Source: CAMLIZ01 sp966212505 (GTDB lineage: Bacteria > Pseudomonadota > Gammaproteobacteria > Burkholderiales > Burkholderiaceae_C). From it: a stretch of DNA of 64,000 nucleotides. Under the pieces are notes generated by a model that saw only the letters and a program-made list of their open reading frames with translations, was not told the origin of the DNA and made no database searches. Below are positions 18,961-28,606 of this stretch, piece by piece. Both the position numbers and the translations under genes were made by a program. Where the stretch lies: positions 1 to 64,000 of the forward strand of contig CBIHRS010000025.1 of assembly GCA_966212505.1 (NCBI GenBank), read 5' to 3'. Numbering within the stretch: position 1 is the first letter of the stretch; the number at the start of each line of letters is the position of its first letter.

Positions 18961-19704
18961 TCAGGCGTCTTCGCTGACTTCGACGAACTCGTCGCCGCCA
19001 GCAGCGGCCTGCACCACTTCCTGGGTGGCGTTGGCCTTGCCTTCGAGCACTGCGTCAGCCACGGCGCGCGCGTACAGCGCGACGGCCTTGGCCGAGTCGT
19101 CGTTGCCGGGGATCACGTAGTCGATGCCTTCGGGCGAGTGGTTGGAGTCGACCACGCCGATCACCGGGATGCCCAGCTTCTTGGCTTCAGCCACGGCGAT
19201 CTTGTGATAGCCGACGTCGATGACGAACAGCGCATCGGGCAGCGCGTTCATGTCCTGGATGCCGCCGATGTCCTTCTCGAGCTTGGCCAGCTCGCGGGCG
19301 AACAGCAGGGCTTCCTTCTTGATCATCGACTCGGTGCCGGCCTCGGTCTGGGCCTGCATGTCCTTCAGCTTCTTCAGCGAGCCCTTGACCGTCTTGAAGT
19401 TGGTCAGCATGCCGCCCAGCCAGCGCTGGTCGACGTAGGGCATGCCGGCACGCTGAGCTTCGGAGGCGATCACTTCGCGGGCCTGGCGCTTGGTGCCGAC
19501 CATCAGGATCGTGCCGCGCTTGGAAGCCAGCTGGCGGATGAACTTCATCGCCTCTTGGAACGCGGGCAGCGTCTTCTCGAGGTTGATGATGTGGATCTTG
19601 TTGCGATGGCCGTAGATGTAGGGGGCCATCTTGGGGTTCCAGAAGCGCGTCTGGTGCCCGAAGTGGACACCGGCTTCCAGCATTTCACGCATGGTGACGG
19701 ACAT
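18961..19704 (-). CDS. rpsB: 30S ribosomal protein S2
   Basis: A structural protein of the small subunit, docked late and needed for binding of S1. The protein has 247 residues. It starts SVTMREMLEAGVHFGHQTRF, followed by WNPKMAPYIYGHRNKIHIIN, the standard S2 N-terminus, and carries QRWLGGMLTNFKTV and DSNHSPEGIDYVIPGND. It has its own promoter and a leader of about 175 bases, the place where S2 autoregulation would act. It is the first gene of a run reaching to base 4623. Confidence 0.98.
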   Translation of the reverse strand: MSVTMREMLEAGVHFGHQTRFWNPKMAPYIYGHRNKIHIINLEKTLPAFQEAMKFIRQLASKRGTILMVGTKRQAREVIASEAQRAGMPYVDQRWLGGMLTNFKTVKGSLKKLKDMQAQTEAGTESMIKKEALLFARELAKLEKDIGGIQDMNALPDALFVIDVGYHKIAVAEAKKLGIPVIGVVDSNHSPEGIDYVIPGNDDSAKAVALYARAVADAVLEGKANATQEVVQAAAGGDEFVEVSEDA

Positions 19705-19884
19705 GAAAGACTCCGAAGGTTGGTTCTAAAATCCGGCTCGAATTGCAACGGGGCGCTCGATCTTCGAGTGCTGCTGCAACACCTTGAGACAGCCGGGTTC
19801 GCGAGTGGTTTGCCTGAAGAACTGTTCCGGCGCGCTGTTTGCAACCAGGTTTGCGCGCAGGGCAGCCATCAGATAAACCCAAAG

Positions 19885-19893
19885 AGTATAGCA
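19885..19893 (-). promoter_or_regulatory. Extended -10 promoter of rpsB
   Basis: On the minus strand the sequence TGCTATACT gives an extended -10 element (TG, one base, TATACT). No strong -35 box is present at 17 bases, as is usual for extended -10 promoters. Transcription would start near 19878, leaving a leader of about 175 bases before rpsB. The element lies just before the start of the divergent amidase gene, so the two initiation regions overlap. Confidence 0.6.
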
Positions 19894-19898
19894 CGCGG

Positions 19899-21260
19899 AT
19901 GTTCGACGATCTCTGCGCAGCGGCCGACGCCGTCCGGGCCGGCCAGTCCACTGCCCTCGCCCTCCTGCGGCAGGCGCAGGACGCCGCACGCGAACCACGC
20001 AACGCCTCCACCTTCATCCGCCGCTTCGATGCGGAAGCCGAGGCTGCGGCCCAGGCCGTCGACACGCTGAACGCCGCCGGCGCGCCCCTGCCGCCGCTGG
20101 CCGGGCTGGCGGTCTCGGTCAAGGATCTGTTCGATGTGGCGGGCCATCCCACCACCGGGGGATCGCGCGTGCTGGCTGGCGCACCCGCCGCCCACCAGGA
20201 CGCCACGGCAGTCGCCCGCCTACGCGCCGCCGGCGCGGCGTTGGTAGGCCATACCCAGATGACCGAGTTCGCGTTCTCCGGGGTCGGCATCAATCCGCAT
20301 CATAGGACGCCGGCCAATCCGGCCACGGCCCTGCACGACGGCACACCACGGATCCCCGGCGGCTCGACCTCCGGCGGCGCCGTGTCGGTCGCGACGGGGG
20401 CGGCATGGGCGGCACTCGGCTCGGACACGGGGGGCTCGATCCGTATCCCCGCGGCACTTCAAGGCTTGGTTGGCTTCAAGAACACGCAGGCGCTGACACC
20501 CCGCGACGGCTGCATCCCGTTGTCGACCACGCTGGACACCAGCTGCGCGATCACCCGCACGGTGCGCGATGCGGTGTTGCTACACGAAGTGCTGTCCGCA
20601 CGGCGCGTGCAGTTGCTACGCCGTCCGTTGAAATCGCTGCGTCTCGCCGCGCCGCGCGGGGTGATGCTGGAACAGCTCGACGCCACGGTGGCGCACGCCT
20701 ACGAGCGGACGCTCGGGCTGCTGCGCCAGCACGGCGCACAGATCGATGAGATCGATCTGCCGCCCCTTGCGCAGCTGTCGACACTGCAGGCCAACGGCGG
20801 TTTCGCCGCCGCCGAGAGCTGGGCCTGGCATCGCCGGCTGCTGGCCGCGCGGGGCGCCGACTACGACCCGCGCGTCGCCACCCGCATCCGCCGCGGCGAG
20901 GCGATCAGCGCCGCCGACTACATCGACCTGCAGCAGGCCCGCGCCCGCTGGATCGCCGAGATGGATGCGGCGCTCGCACCGTTCGACGCCCTGCTGTCGC
21001 CCACCGTGCCGCTCGTGGCGCCCGAGATGCAGCCGCTGATCGAGAGCGACGATCGCTTCTTCGCAACCAACGCCCTGCTGCTGCGCAATCCGTCGATCGT
21101 CAACCAGCTCGATGGGTGCGCGCTCAGCCTGCCCTGCCACAACCCCGGCGAGCTGCCGGTAGGCCTAATGGTCTGGAGCAGCGCAGGACACGACGACACG
21201 GTCCTCGACGTGTCGCTCACGATCGAGGCCGCCCTGGCCAAGAGCGGGGCGGAGGCCTGA
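19899..21260 (+). CDS. Amidase-signature family hydrolase
   Basis: A 453-residue cytoplasmic enzyme of the amidase signature family, which hydrolyses C-N amide bonds. The Ser-cisSer-Lys triad is complete: K75 in VSVKDLFD, S156 in PGGSTSGGA and S180 in DTGGSIRIPA, with the usual 24-residue spacing between the serines. Overall size resembles GatA. No gatB or gatC is adjacent, however, and the C-terminal half is not clearly GatA, so a free amidase is more likely. The substrate is unknown. Its stop shares one base with the start of the next gene, a DadA-like dehydrogenase. Confidence 0.85.
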   Translation: MFDDLCAAADAVRAGQSTALALLRQAQDAAREPRNASTFIRRFDAEAEAAAQAVDTLNAAGAPLPPLAGLAVSVKDLFDVAGHPTTGGSRVLAGAPAAHQDATAVARLRAAGAALVGHTQMTEFAFSGVGINPHHRTPANPATALHDGTPRIPGGSTSGGAVSVATGAAWAALGSDTGGSIRIPAALQGLVGFKNTQALTPRDGCIPLSTTLDTSCAITRTVRDAVLLHEVLSARRVQLLRRPLKSLRLAAPRGVMLEQLDATVAHAYERTLGLLRQHGAQIDEIDLPPLAQLSTLQANGGFAAAESWAWHRRLLAARGADYDPRVATRIRRGEAISAADYIDLQQARARWIAEMDAALAPFDALLSPTVPLVAPEMQPLIESDDRFFATNALLLRNPSIVNQLDGCALSLPCHNPGELPVGLMVWSSAGHDDTVLDVSLTIEAALAKSGAEA

Positions 21261-22597
21261 TGCGCATTGCCGTCATCGGCGCCGGCATCATCGGCGTCAC
21301 GAGTGCCTACGAGCTGGCCAGCGATGGCCATGAGGTGACGGTCTTCGAGCGCCGCGGCAGCGTGGCCGCCGAAACCAGCTTTGCCAATGCAGGCGTGATC
21401 GCGCCGGGCTACATCACGCCGTGGGCCGCGCCCGGCATGCCGGCCAAGGTGCTGCGTCATCTGTTCAAGCGCCACGCCTCCGTGCGTCTCGGCGCGCTGC
21501 CCGACCGCGCGCTCCGCCGCTGGATCTGGCGCTGGTGGCGAGCCTGCCGCTCGGCGAGTTACGAACAGAACCGTGCGCGGATGCACCGCCTCGCCCAGTA
21601 CAGCCGGACCCGGCTGCACCAGCTGACCGACAAGCTGCAGCTCGAGTACGAGCAGGCCCAGGGCTACCTGGTGCTACTGCGCAGCCAGGAAGACCTGGCA
21701 CTGGCCAAGCCTGCAATGGATCTGCTCGAGACGCTCGGCGTCGACTTCGCGCTGGCCGATGCGGCCGCATGCCGCCGCATCGAGCCCGCGCTGAATCCCG
21801 ACACGCCGCTGGAGGCGGGCATCCACTTGCCCACCGACGAGGTCGGCAACTGCCGGCACTTCGCCCATCTGCTGAAGAACGAGGCGCAGCGCCTCGGCGT
21901 CCGTTTCCATTTCCATCGCGAGGTGCAGGCAGTGCACGCGGGGCGGCAGCCTCAGGTGCTGCATGCGCCGCAACGCCCCGATGCCGCATCGACCTTTGCC
22001 GACACGATGCTGGCCGATGCGGCAGCCACCATACCGGCAGCCCCCGAGCCGCCGATCACCGAATCGTTCGACGCGGTCGTGGTGTGCGCTGCGCTGGGCG
22101 CCACGCCGCTGCTCCGCCCCCTCGGCGTCCACCTGCCGATGGCGCCGGTGTTCGGCTACTCGGTCACCGCGCCGATGCGACAGCGCGACAACGAGATGGG
22201 GCACGGCCCGCGGGCGGCGCTGATGGACGAGCGCTACAAGGTGGCGATCAGCCGGCTCGGCCAGCGCATCCGCGTGGCAGGGAGCGCCGAGCTGGGCGGC
22301 AGGCTGGACAGGCAGTCGCCCGCCGCGCTGGACACGCTGTACAAGGTGCTGCACGACTGGTTCCCGGGCGTGGCCCAACTCAACCGCGCGCAGCGCTGGA
22401 AAGGCGCCCGCCCGATGCTGCCCGATGGCCCGCCCGTGCTGGGGGCCAGCGGAGCCCCCGGCGTCTGGCTGAACCTGGGCCACGGATCCAGCGGCTGGGC
22501 CCTGGCCTGCGGCTCCGCACGGGCTCTGGCCGACCTGATCGCCGACCGCGCACCGGCGATCGACCTGGAAGGGCTGGGCGTCGAACGCCTGCGTTGA
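21260..22597 (+). CDS. dadA: FAD-dependent D-amino acid dehydrogenase-like protein
   Basis: A 445-residue member of the DadA/DAO family. It begins with a Rossmann FAD-binding motif, MRIAVIGAGIIGVTSAYELA, followed by VTVFERR. The DadA-like TSFANAGVIAPGYITPWAAPG and the C-terminal GARPMLPDGPPVLG and NLGHGSSGWALACGSAR fit quinone-linked D-amino acid dehydrogenases, which oxidise D-amino acids to 2-oxo acids. One oddity is an alanine/proline-rich insertion of about 30 residues near 235-265, before VVVCAALGATPLL. The start overlaps the amidase stop (TGATG). Another FAD-linked oxidoreductase activity is possible. Confidence 0.82.
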   Translation: MRIAVIGAGIIGVTSAYELASDGHEVTVFERRGSVAAETSFANAGVIAPGYITPWAAPGMPAKVLRHLFKRHASVRLGALPDRALRRWIWRWWRACRSASYEQNRARMHRLAQYSRTRLHQLTDKLQLEYEQAQGYLVLLRSQEDLALAKPAMDLLETLGVDFALADAAACRRIEPALNPDTPLEAGIHLPTDEVGNCRHFAHLLKNEAQRLGVRFHFHREVQAVHAGRQPQVLHAPQRPDAASTFADTMLADAAATIPAAPEPPITESFDAVVVCAALGATPLLRPLGVHLPMAPVFGYSVTAPMRQRDNEMGHGPRAALMDERYKVAISRLGQRIRVAGSAELGGRLDRQSPAALDTLYKVLHDWFPGVAQLNRAQRWKGARPMLPDGPPVLGASGAPGVWLNLGHGSSGWALACGSARALADLIADRAPAIDLEGLGVERLR

Positions 22598-22614
22598 GCC
22601 AAGGAGCAGAGACG

Positions 22615-24147
22615 ATGGTCGACCCACTCCCTTCCATCGTTCGGGTGCTGCCCGCCAGCGGCCAGCCGAAGCCGTTGCATGGTGTGGCCGCATCGCGCCG
22701 CACCGAGCAGCAGGCCCAGGCCGTGCTGCCGCCCCACACCCTGATGCGCCGCGCCGGCGAGGCCGTGGCCAGGTTGGCGCTGGCCGTCTCGCCGCACGCC
22801 GATCGCATCTGGATCGCCTGCGGCCCGGGCAACAACGGCGGCGATGGGCTGGAAGCCGCCCGCATGCTTCATCTCGCAGGCCGGCAGGTCGAAGTCTCGC
22901 TGTTGGCCGACCCGCAACGGCTGCCCGCTGACGCCGCCGATGCCTTGCATCGCGCACAGCAGGCAGGTGTCGCGATCCGCAGCGACCTGCCCCCTCGGCA
23001 CGACGAAGCACTGGCCATCGATGCGCTGCTCGGGCTCGGCGTGAAACGTCCAGCCGAAGGCGCTCTCGCGCAAGCGATCGCGACGCTCAACAGGCGCGAG
23101 GCCACCGTGCTCGCGGTCGACCTGCCTTCCGGACTCGATGGCGAGACCGGTCAGCCTGTGGGCGGCCTTGCGGTGCAAGCCGATCACACACTGTCGCTGC
23201 TGACGCTGAAGCCGGGACTGTTCACGGGCCAGGGCCGGGATCACAGCGGCCAGACCTGGCTGTGCGATCTCGCCGTGAACTCGCCCGAGACGGCCGATGC
23301 CTGGCTGAGCACCGCGGACGCCTGGCGACCGTTCTCTCGCCGGCGATTGCACGCCCAACACAAAGGAAGCTTCGGCGACGTGGTGGTGGCGGGCGGCGCG
23401 GCCGGCATGACCGGCGCCGCATGGCTGGCGGCACAAGCAGCACTGATCGCGGGCGCGGGACGCGTCTATGTCGACCCGCTGGCGGAAGACCAGGCCGGCG
23501 CCGCACCCTTGCCCGAACTGATGCAGCGCGCGGGGATGTCGCGTGACGCGCAGGCGCTGGCGCGCAGCACGGTCGCCTGCGGCTGCGGCGGAGGCTCCTC
23601 GGTGGTCGCGGTGTTGCCGGCCATCCTCGAGCACAGCGCCCGCCTCGTGCTGGATGCCGATGCGCTGAACGCGATCGCGACTGACGTCTCGCTGCAGGGC
23701 CTTCTGAGGAATCGCGCCGCACGTGGTCTGCCGAGCCTGCTGACGCCACATCCGCTGGAAGCTGCACGCCTGCTGGGCAGCGACACCGCAGTGGTGCAGG
23801 CCGATCGCGTGAAGGCAGCGCAGGAGCTGGCGAGCCGCATGGCGTGCGCCGTGCTGCTCAAGGGCTCGGGCACCATCGTCGCCGCCCCTGCTGAAACGCC
23901 CTGGATCAACTCGACCGGCAATGCCTTGCTGGCCAGCGCCGGCACGGGCGACGTGCTGGCCGGCTGGGCCGCGGGCCTGTGGTCCGGCCATTCGACGGCA
24001 AGCGCCAAGTCGGTCGCCCGTGCCGCCGCCTGGCTGCATGGCGCAGCCGCCGACCAAGCGATGGCTCGCGGGCGCAGCGTGCCGCTGAACGCATCGCGCC
24101 TGATCGAAGCGATGGGCGAGACTGCCGGCAGCTACGCTGCCGGCTGA
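22615..24147 (+). CDS. nnr: Bifunctional NAD(P)H-hydrate epimerase/dehydratase
   Basis: Repairs hydrated NADH and NADPH. The N-terminal YjeF domain (about residues 1-210, with IWIACGPGNNGGDGLEAARM and AVDLPSGLDGETGQPVG) epimerises the hydrate. The C-terminal ribokinase-like domain (about 235-510) dehydrates it using ADP or ATP; its motifs are GDVVVAGGAAGMTGAAWLAA and NSTGNALLASAGTGDVLAG with the catalytic Asp. Its 510 residues match the fused family. AAGGAG lies before the ATG, 17 bases after dadA. It converges on rnr, leaving only three bases between the genes. Confidence 0.94.
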   Translation: MVDPLPSIVRVLPASGQPKPLHGVAASRRTEQQAQAVLPPHTLMRRAGEAVARLALAVSPHADRIWIACGPGNNGGDGLEAARMLHLAGRQVEVSLLADPQRLPADAADALHRAQQAGVAIRSDLPPRHDEALAIDALLGLGVKRPAEGALAQAIATLNRREATVLAVDLPSGLDGETGQPVGGLAVQADHTLSLLTLKPGLFTGQGRDHSGQTWLCDLAVNSPETADAWLSTADAWRPFSRRRLHAQHKGSFGDVVVAGGAAGMTGAAWLAAQAALIAGAGRVYVDPLAEDQAGAAPLPELMQRAGMSRDAQALARSTVACGCGGGSSVVAVLPAILEHSARLVLDADALNAIATDVSLQGLLRNRAARGLPSLLTPHPLEAARLLGSDTAVVQADRVKAAQELASRMACAVLLKGSGTIVAAPAETPWINSTGNALLASAGTGDVLAGWAAGLWSGHSTASAKSVARAAAWLHGAAADQAMARGRSVPLNASRLIEAMGETAGSYAAG

Positions 24148-24150
24148 GTC

Positions 24151-26379
24151 TCAGCGCCGCTTGCTGCGGCTTTTGGTCGCGCTCTTCGTGCCGCCAGCTG
24201 CGGCCCGGCTGCCCGAGCGCGAGGTCTTGGCGCCCGCACCCGTCCCACGTCGAGCCGTCGTGCGCAGCGCCCGATCGGCAGCCTGCACCGCCTCGAGTTC
24301 CTCGACGGCCGTGCCGCCACCGTTGCGTCCAGCCCCGACCTTGTCGCGATGCGTGCGCCCGAGCAGGCGCTCGGCCTCGCCTTCACGCACCATCCGGAAG
24401 TCGATCTTGCGGCCGTCGAGGTCGACGCGGCTGACCTGCACGCGCACGCGCGCCCCCACCGTGTAGCGGATGCCGGTGCGCTCGCCGCGCAGCTCCTGTC
24501 GCGCCTCGTCAAAGCGGTAGTACTCGCCGCCGAGCTCCGTGATGTGCACCAGCCCCTCGACATACAGCGCATCGAGCTGCACGAAGAGCCCGAAGCTGGT
24601 GACGGCGCTGACAGTGCCGCCAAACTCCTCGCCCAGGTGCTCGCGCATGTAGCGGCACTTGAGCCAGGCCTCGACATCGCGCGAGGCCTCGTCGGCGCGC
24701 CGTTCGTTGGCGCTGCAGTGCGCGCCCGCGGCTTCCCAGGCCTCGGCCTCGGTGGCATGCACCTTGGTGGCCTTGCCGCCCTTGCGCACCTTGGGCGCCT
24801 CTTCGACGCGGCCGGTGCTCAGGTGATAGCGCTTGCCGTGCAGCATCGCCTTGATCACCCGGTGGACCAGCAGGTCGGGGTAGCGGCGGATCGGGCTCGT
24901 GAAGTGCGTGTAGGCCTCGTAGGCCAGGCCGAAGTGCCCGCTGTTGATCGGCGTGTAGATCGCCTGCTGCATGGAGCGCAGCAGCATCGTGTGGATCTGC
25001 GCGGCGTCGGGCCGGTCCTTGGTGGCAGCGGCGATGGCCTGGAACTCGCCGGGTTTCGGGTCGTCGCTGACGCCCATGCCAATGCCCATCGCCTTGAGAT
25101 AGTTCTGCAGCAGTGTGCGCTTCTCGGGCGTGGGCCCTTCGTGCACGCGATACATCGACGGATGCTCGGCGCGCGCGATGAAATCGGCCGAGCACACGTT
25201 GGCAGCAAGCATCGCTTCTTCGATCAGCCGGTGCGCCTCGGTGCGCACGCGCGGCACGATCTTCTCGATGCGGCCGTTCTCGTCGCAGACGATCTGGGTC
25301 TCGGTGGTCTCGAAGTCGACCGCGCCGCGCTTCGATCGGGCCTTCAGCAGCGCACGGTAGACCTCGTGCAGGTTCAGCAGGTGCGGCACCAGTTCGGCGC
25401 GGCGCGCCGCCTCGGGGCCGCGCGTGTTGCCGAGGATGGCTGCGACCTCGGTGTAGGTGAAGCGCGCGTGCGAGCAGATCACCGCGGGGAAGAACTGGTA
25501 GGCGTGGATCTCGCCTTCGGCGCTGATGAGCATGTCGCACACCATCGCCAGACGATCCTGCTCCGGGTTCAGGGAGCACAGGCCGTTCGACAGCTTCTCC
25601 GGCAGCATCGGAATCACGCGGCGCGGGAAGTACACCGAGGTGGCGCGCTCGTAGGCATCGTCGTCGAGCGGCTCGCCGGGCTTCACGTAGTGGCTCACGT
25701 CGGCGATCGCGACCACGAGGCGCCAACCGGTGAACGCCGACTTGCCGCGGCCGGTCTTGATCGGCTCGCAGTACACGGCATCGTCGAAGTCGCGCGCATC
25801 TTCGCCATCGATCGTGACCAGCGCCACGTCAGTGAGGTCGATGCGATGCTTGCGGTCGGCCGGGCGGATCTTGTCGGGCAAGGCCGCAGCCTGCGCAATG
25901 GTCTCGGGCGAGAAGCGATGCGGCACCTCGTACTTGCGCACCGCGATCTCGATCTCCATGCCGGGGTCGTCGATCTCGCCCAGCACCTCCGTCACGCGGC
26001 CCACGGGCTGCGAGAACATCGACGGCGGCTCGGTGAGCTCCACTGCCACCACCTGCCCAGCCGCGGCATTCGCCGTCGCATTCTTGGGGATCAGGATGTC
26101 CTGGCCGTAGCGGCGATCTTCCGGCGCAACGACCCAGGCGCCGCTTTCGTGCAGCAGGCGGCCGATGATCGGTGCCTTCTTGCGTTCGAGGATGTCGAGC
26201 ACGCGACCCTCGGGCCGGCCCTTGCGGTCGTAGCGCACGATGCGCACCCGCACGCGATCCCGGTGCAGCACCGCGCGCATCTCCTGCGGCGAAAGATAGA
26301 CGTCGGCCTGGCCGTCGTCGCGCTGCACGAACCCATGGCCGTCGCGATGGCCCTGGACAACACCCTCCACTTCGCTCAT
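24151..26379 (-). CDS. rnr: Ribonuclease R
   Basis: A processive 3'-5' exoribonuclease able to degrade structured RNA. The 742 residues comprise a cold-shock domain from residue 4 (EGVVQGHRDGHGFVQRDD) and the RNB catalytic domain. The active-site aspartates lie in IDGEDARDFDDAV (190-202), and HFTSPIRRYPDLLVHR follows. An S1 domain comes next, then a basic tail of about 60 residues rich in S, R, K and A. The N-terminal helix-turn-helix domain of the E. coli enzyme is absent. The frame upstream of this ATG has no other start before an in-frame TAG at 26434-26436, and the ATG has no obvious Shine-Dalgarno sequence. Confidence 0.95.
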   Translation of the reverse strand: MSEVEGVVQGHRDGHGFVQRDDGQADVYLSPQEMRAVLHRDRVRVRIVRYDRKGRPEGRVLDILERKKAPIIGRLLHESGAWVVAPEDRRYGQDILIPKNATANAAAGQVVAVELTEPPSMFSQPVGRVTEVLGEIDDPGMEIEIAVRKYEVPHRFSPETIAQAAALPDKIRPADRKHRIDLTDVALVTIDGEDARDFDDAVYCEPIKTGRGKSAFTGWRLVVAIADVSHYVKPGEPLDDDAYERATSVYFPRRVIPMLPEKLSNGLCSLNPEQDRLAMVCDMLISAEGEIHAYQFFPAVICSHARFTYTEVAAILGNTRGPEAARRAELVPHLLNLHEVYRALLKARSKRGAVDFETTETQIVCDENGRIEKIVPRVRTEAHRLIEEAMLAANVCSADFIARAEHPSMYRVHEGPTPEKRTLLQNYLKAMGIGMGVSDDPKPGEFQAIAAATKDRPDAAQIHTMLLRSMQQAIYTPINSGHFGLAYEAYTHFTSPIRRYPDLLVHRVIKAMLHGKRYHLSTGRVEEAPKVRKGGKATKVHATEAEAWEAAGAHCSANERRADEASRDVEAWLKCRYMREHLGEEFGGTVSAVTSFGLFVQLDALYVEGLVHITELGGEYYRFDEARQELRGERTGIRYTVGARVRVQVSRVDLDGRKIDFRMVREGEAERLLGRTHRDKVGAGRNGGGTAVEELEAVQAADRALRTTARRGTGAGAKTSRSGSRAAAGGTKSATKSRSKRR

Positions 26380-26402
26380 CAGAGCGGCGCCGAGGGGGGC
26401 GC

Positions 26403-26432
26403 TTGCAACCGTTTTATTTTTGATGATATGAT
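26403..26432 (+). promoter_or_regulatory. Promoter of tRNA-Leu
   Basis: TTGCAA at 26403-26408 and TATGAT at 26427-26432, separated by 18 bases, form a sigma-70-type promoter reading toward the tRNA gene. Transcription would begin near 26439, giving a 5' leader of about 50 bases to be removed by RNase P. It lies back to back with the start of rnr. Confidence 0.6.
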
Positions 26433-26491
26433 CCTAGCTTCTGCAGAAAACGAGGCAGCAAACGAAAGTTTAAAGCCTTGTTGGACGCAAA

Positions 26492-26576
<85 letters not shown>

Positions 26577-26584
26577 AACAATCA

Positions 26585-26622
26585 TAAAGGCCGATGCGAA
26601 AGCACCGGCCTTTATCTTTTTC
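26585..26622 (+). terminator. Rho-independent terminator after tRNA-Leu
   Basis: TAAAGGCCG at 26585-26593 pairs with CGGCCTTTA at 26606-26614. The stem continues through an A-C mismatch into TGC/GCA around a GAAA tetraloop, and ATCTTTTTC follows. It ends the tRNA transcript about ten bases past the CCA. Confidence 0.85.
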
Positions 26623-26643
26623 AGCATGGGTGTTTGCACACCA

Positions 26644-26673
26644 TGCAAAGAAGGCCTGCATCGGCAGGCCTTC
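26644..26673 (-). terminator. Terminator of the scpB-to-phosphoribosyltransferase run
   Basis: A perfect ten-base-pair stem GAAGGCCTGC/GCAGGCCTTC with a four-base loop lies at 26650-26673, 17 bases after the phosphoribosyltransferase stop. On the minus strand the stem ends in TTC and is followed by TTTGCAT. It is a good intrinsic terminator for the long leftward operon. Confidence 0.75.
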
Positions 26674-26689
26674 GTGTTGAACGCAATCG

Positions 26690-27211
26690 TCAGATCGCAA
26701 ACTTCTTCGCCAAGCCTTCGGGACGAAGGCTGTCGTATTCCTCGAACGGCTGATGGATCCACGGGCTCGTGGGCAGCAGTTCGACGAAGTAGTCCGGCGT
26801 GTAGCTCGACACACCCTTGGTCCAGATCACGGCCGAACGCAACTCGCTGATCTGCGGCATGCCGCGCAACCGCTCCACCACGGCCTTCAGCGTCACGCCC
26901 GAGTCGGCCAGGTCATCGACCAGCAGCACGCGGCCCGCCAGCTCGCCCTTGGGCATCGTGATGTACTTGGCCATGTCGAGCCGGCCCTGGATGGTGCCGG
27001 CCTCGGCGCGATACGAGCTGGTCGACATGATCGCCAGCGGCTTGTCGAACACGCGCGAGAGCACGTCACCCGGGCGCATGCCGCCGCGCGCAAGGCACAG
27101 GATCTGGTCGAACTCCCAACCGGAGTTGTGCACCTTGAGCGCCAGGCGCTCGATCAGCATGTGGTACTCGTCCCAGGAGACGTAGAGATGCTTGCCGTCG
27201 TCGGTGAGCAT
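26690..27211 (-). CDS. Phosphoribosyltransferase (hypoxanthine-type)
   Basis: A 173-residue type I phosphoribosyltransferase. The PRPP-binding loop is VLLVDDLADSGVTLKAV near residue 100, and the N-terminal half has ILCLARGGMRPGDVLSRVF. Such enzymes add a purine or pyrimidine base to PRPP. Its place directly after purA suggests purine salvage (hypoxanthine, guanine or xanthine), but the base is not certain from the sequence. Start ATG 27211 is supported by AGGAG eight bases upstream. It is the last gene before the terminator. Confidence 0.88.
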   Translation of the reverse strand: MLTDDGKHLYVSWDEYHMLIERLALKVHNSGWEFDQILCLARGGMRPGDVLSRVFDKPLAIMSTSSYRAEAGTIQGRLDMAKYITMPKGELAGRVLLVDDLADSGVTLKAVVERLRGMPQISELRSAVIWTKGVSSYTPDYFVELLPTSPWIHQPFEEYDSLRPEGLAKKFAI

Positions 27212-27225
27212 GCGGTGACTCCTCT

Positions 27226-28566
<1,341 letters not shown>

Positions 28567-28606
28567 GTCTGAAAAATCTCTTTGGGAAGAAAAGCAGGGA
28601 TGCGCT

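Noticed and set aside
19899..21260. Amidase gene as gatA of the tRNA amidotransferase
   Set aside because: The catalytic triad is shared by the whole amidase family, gatB and gatC are not adjacent, and the C-terminal half does not read like GatA.
22234..24057. A 607-codon minus-strand open frame opposite nnr and dadA
   Set aside because: Shadow of the recognised plus-strand genes. Composition is biased and there is no family signature.
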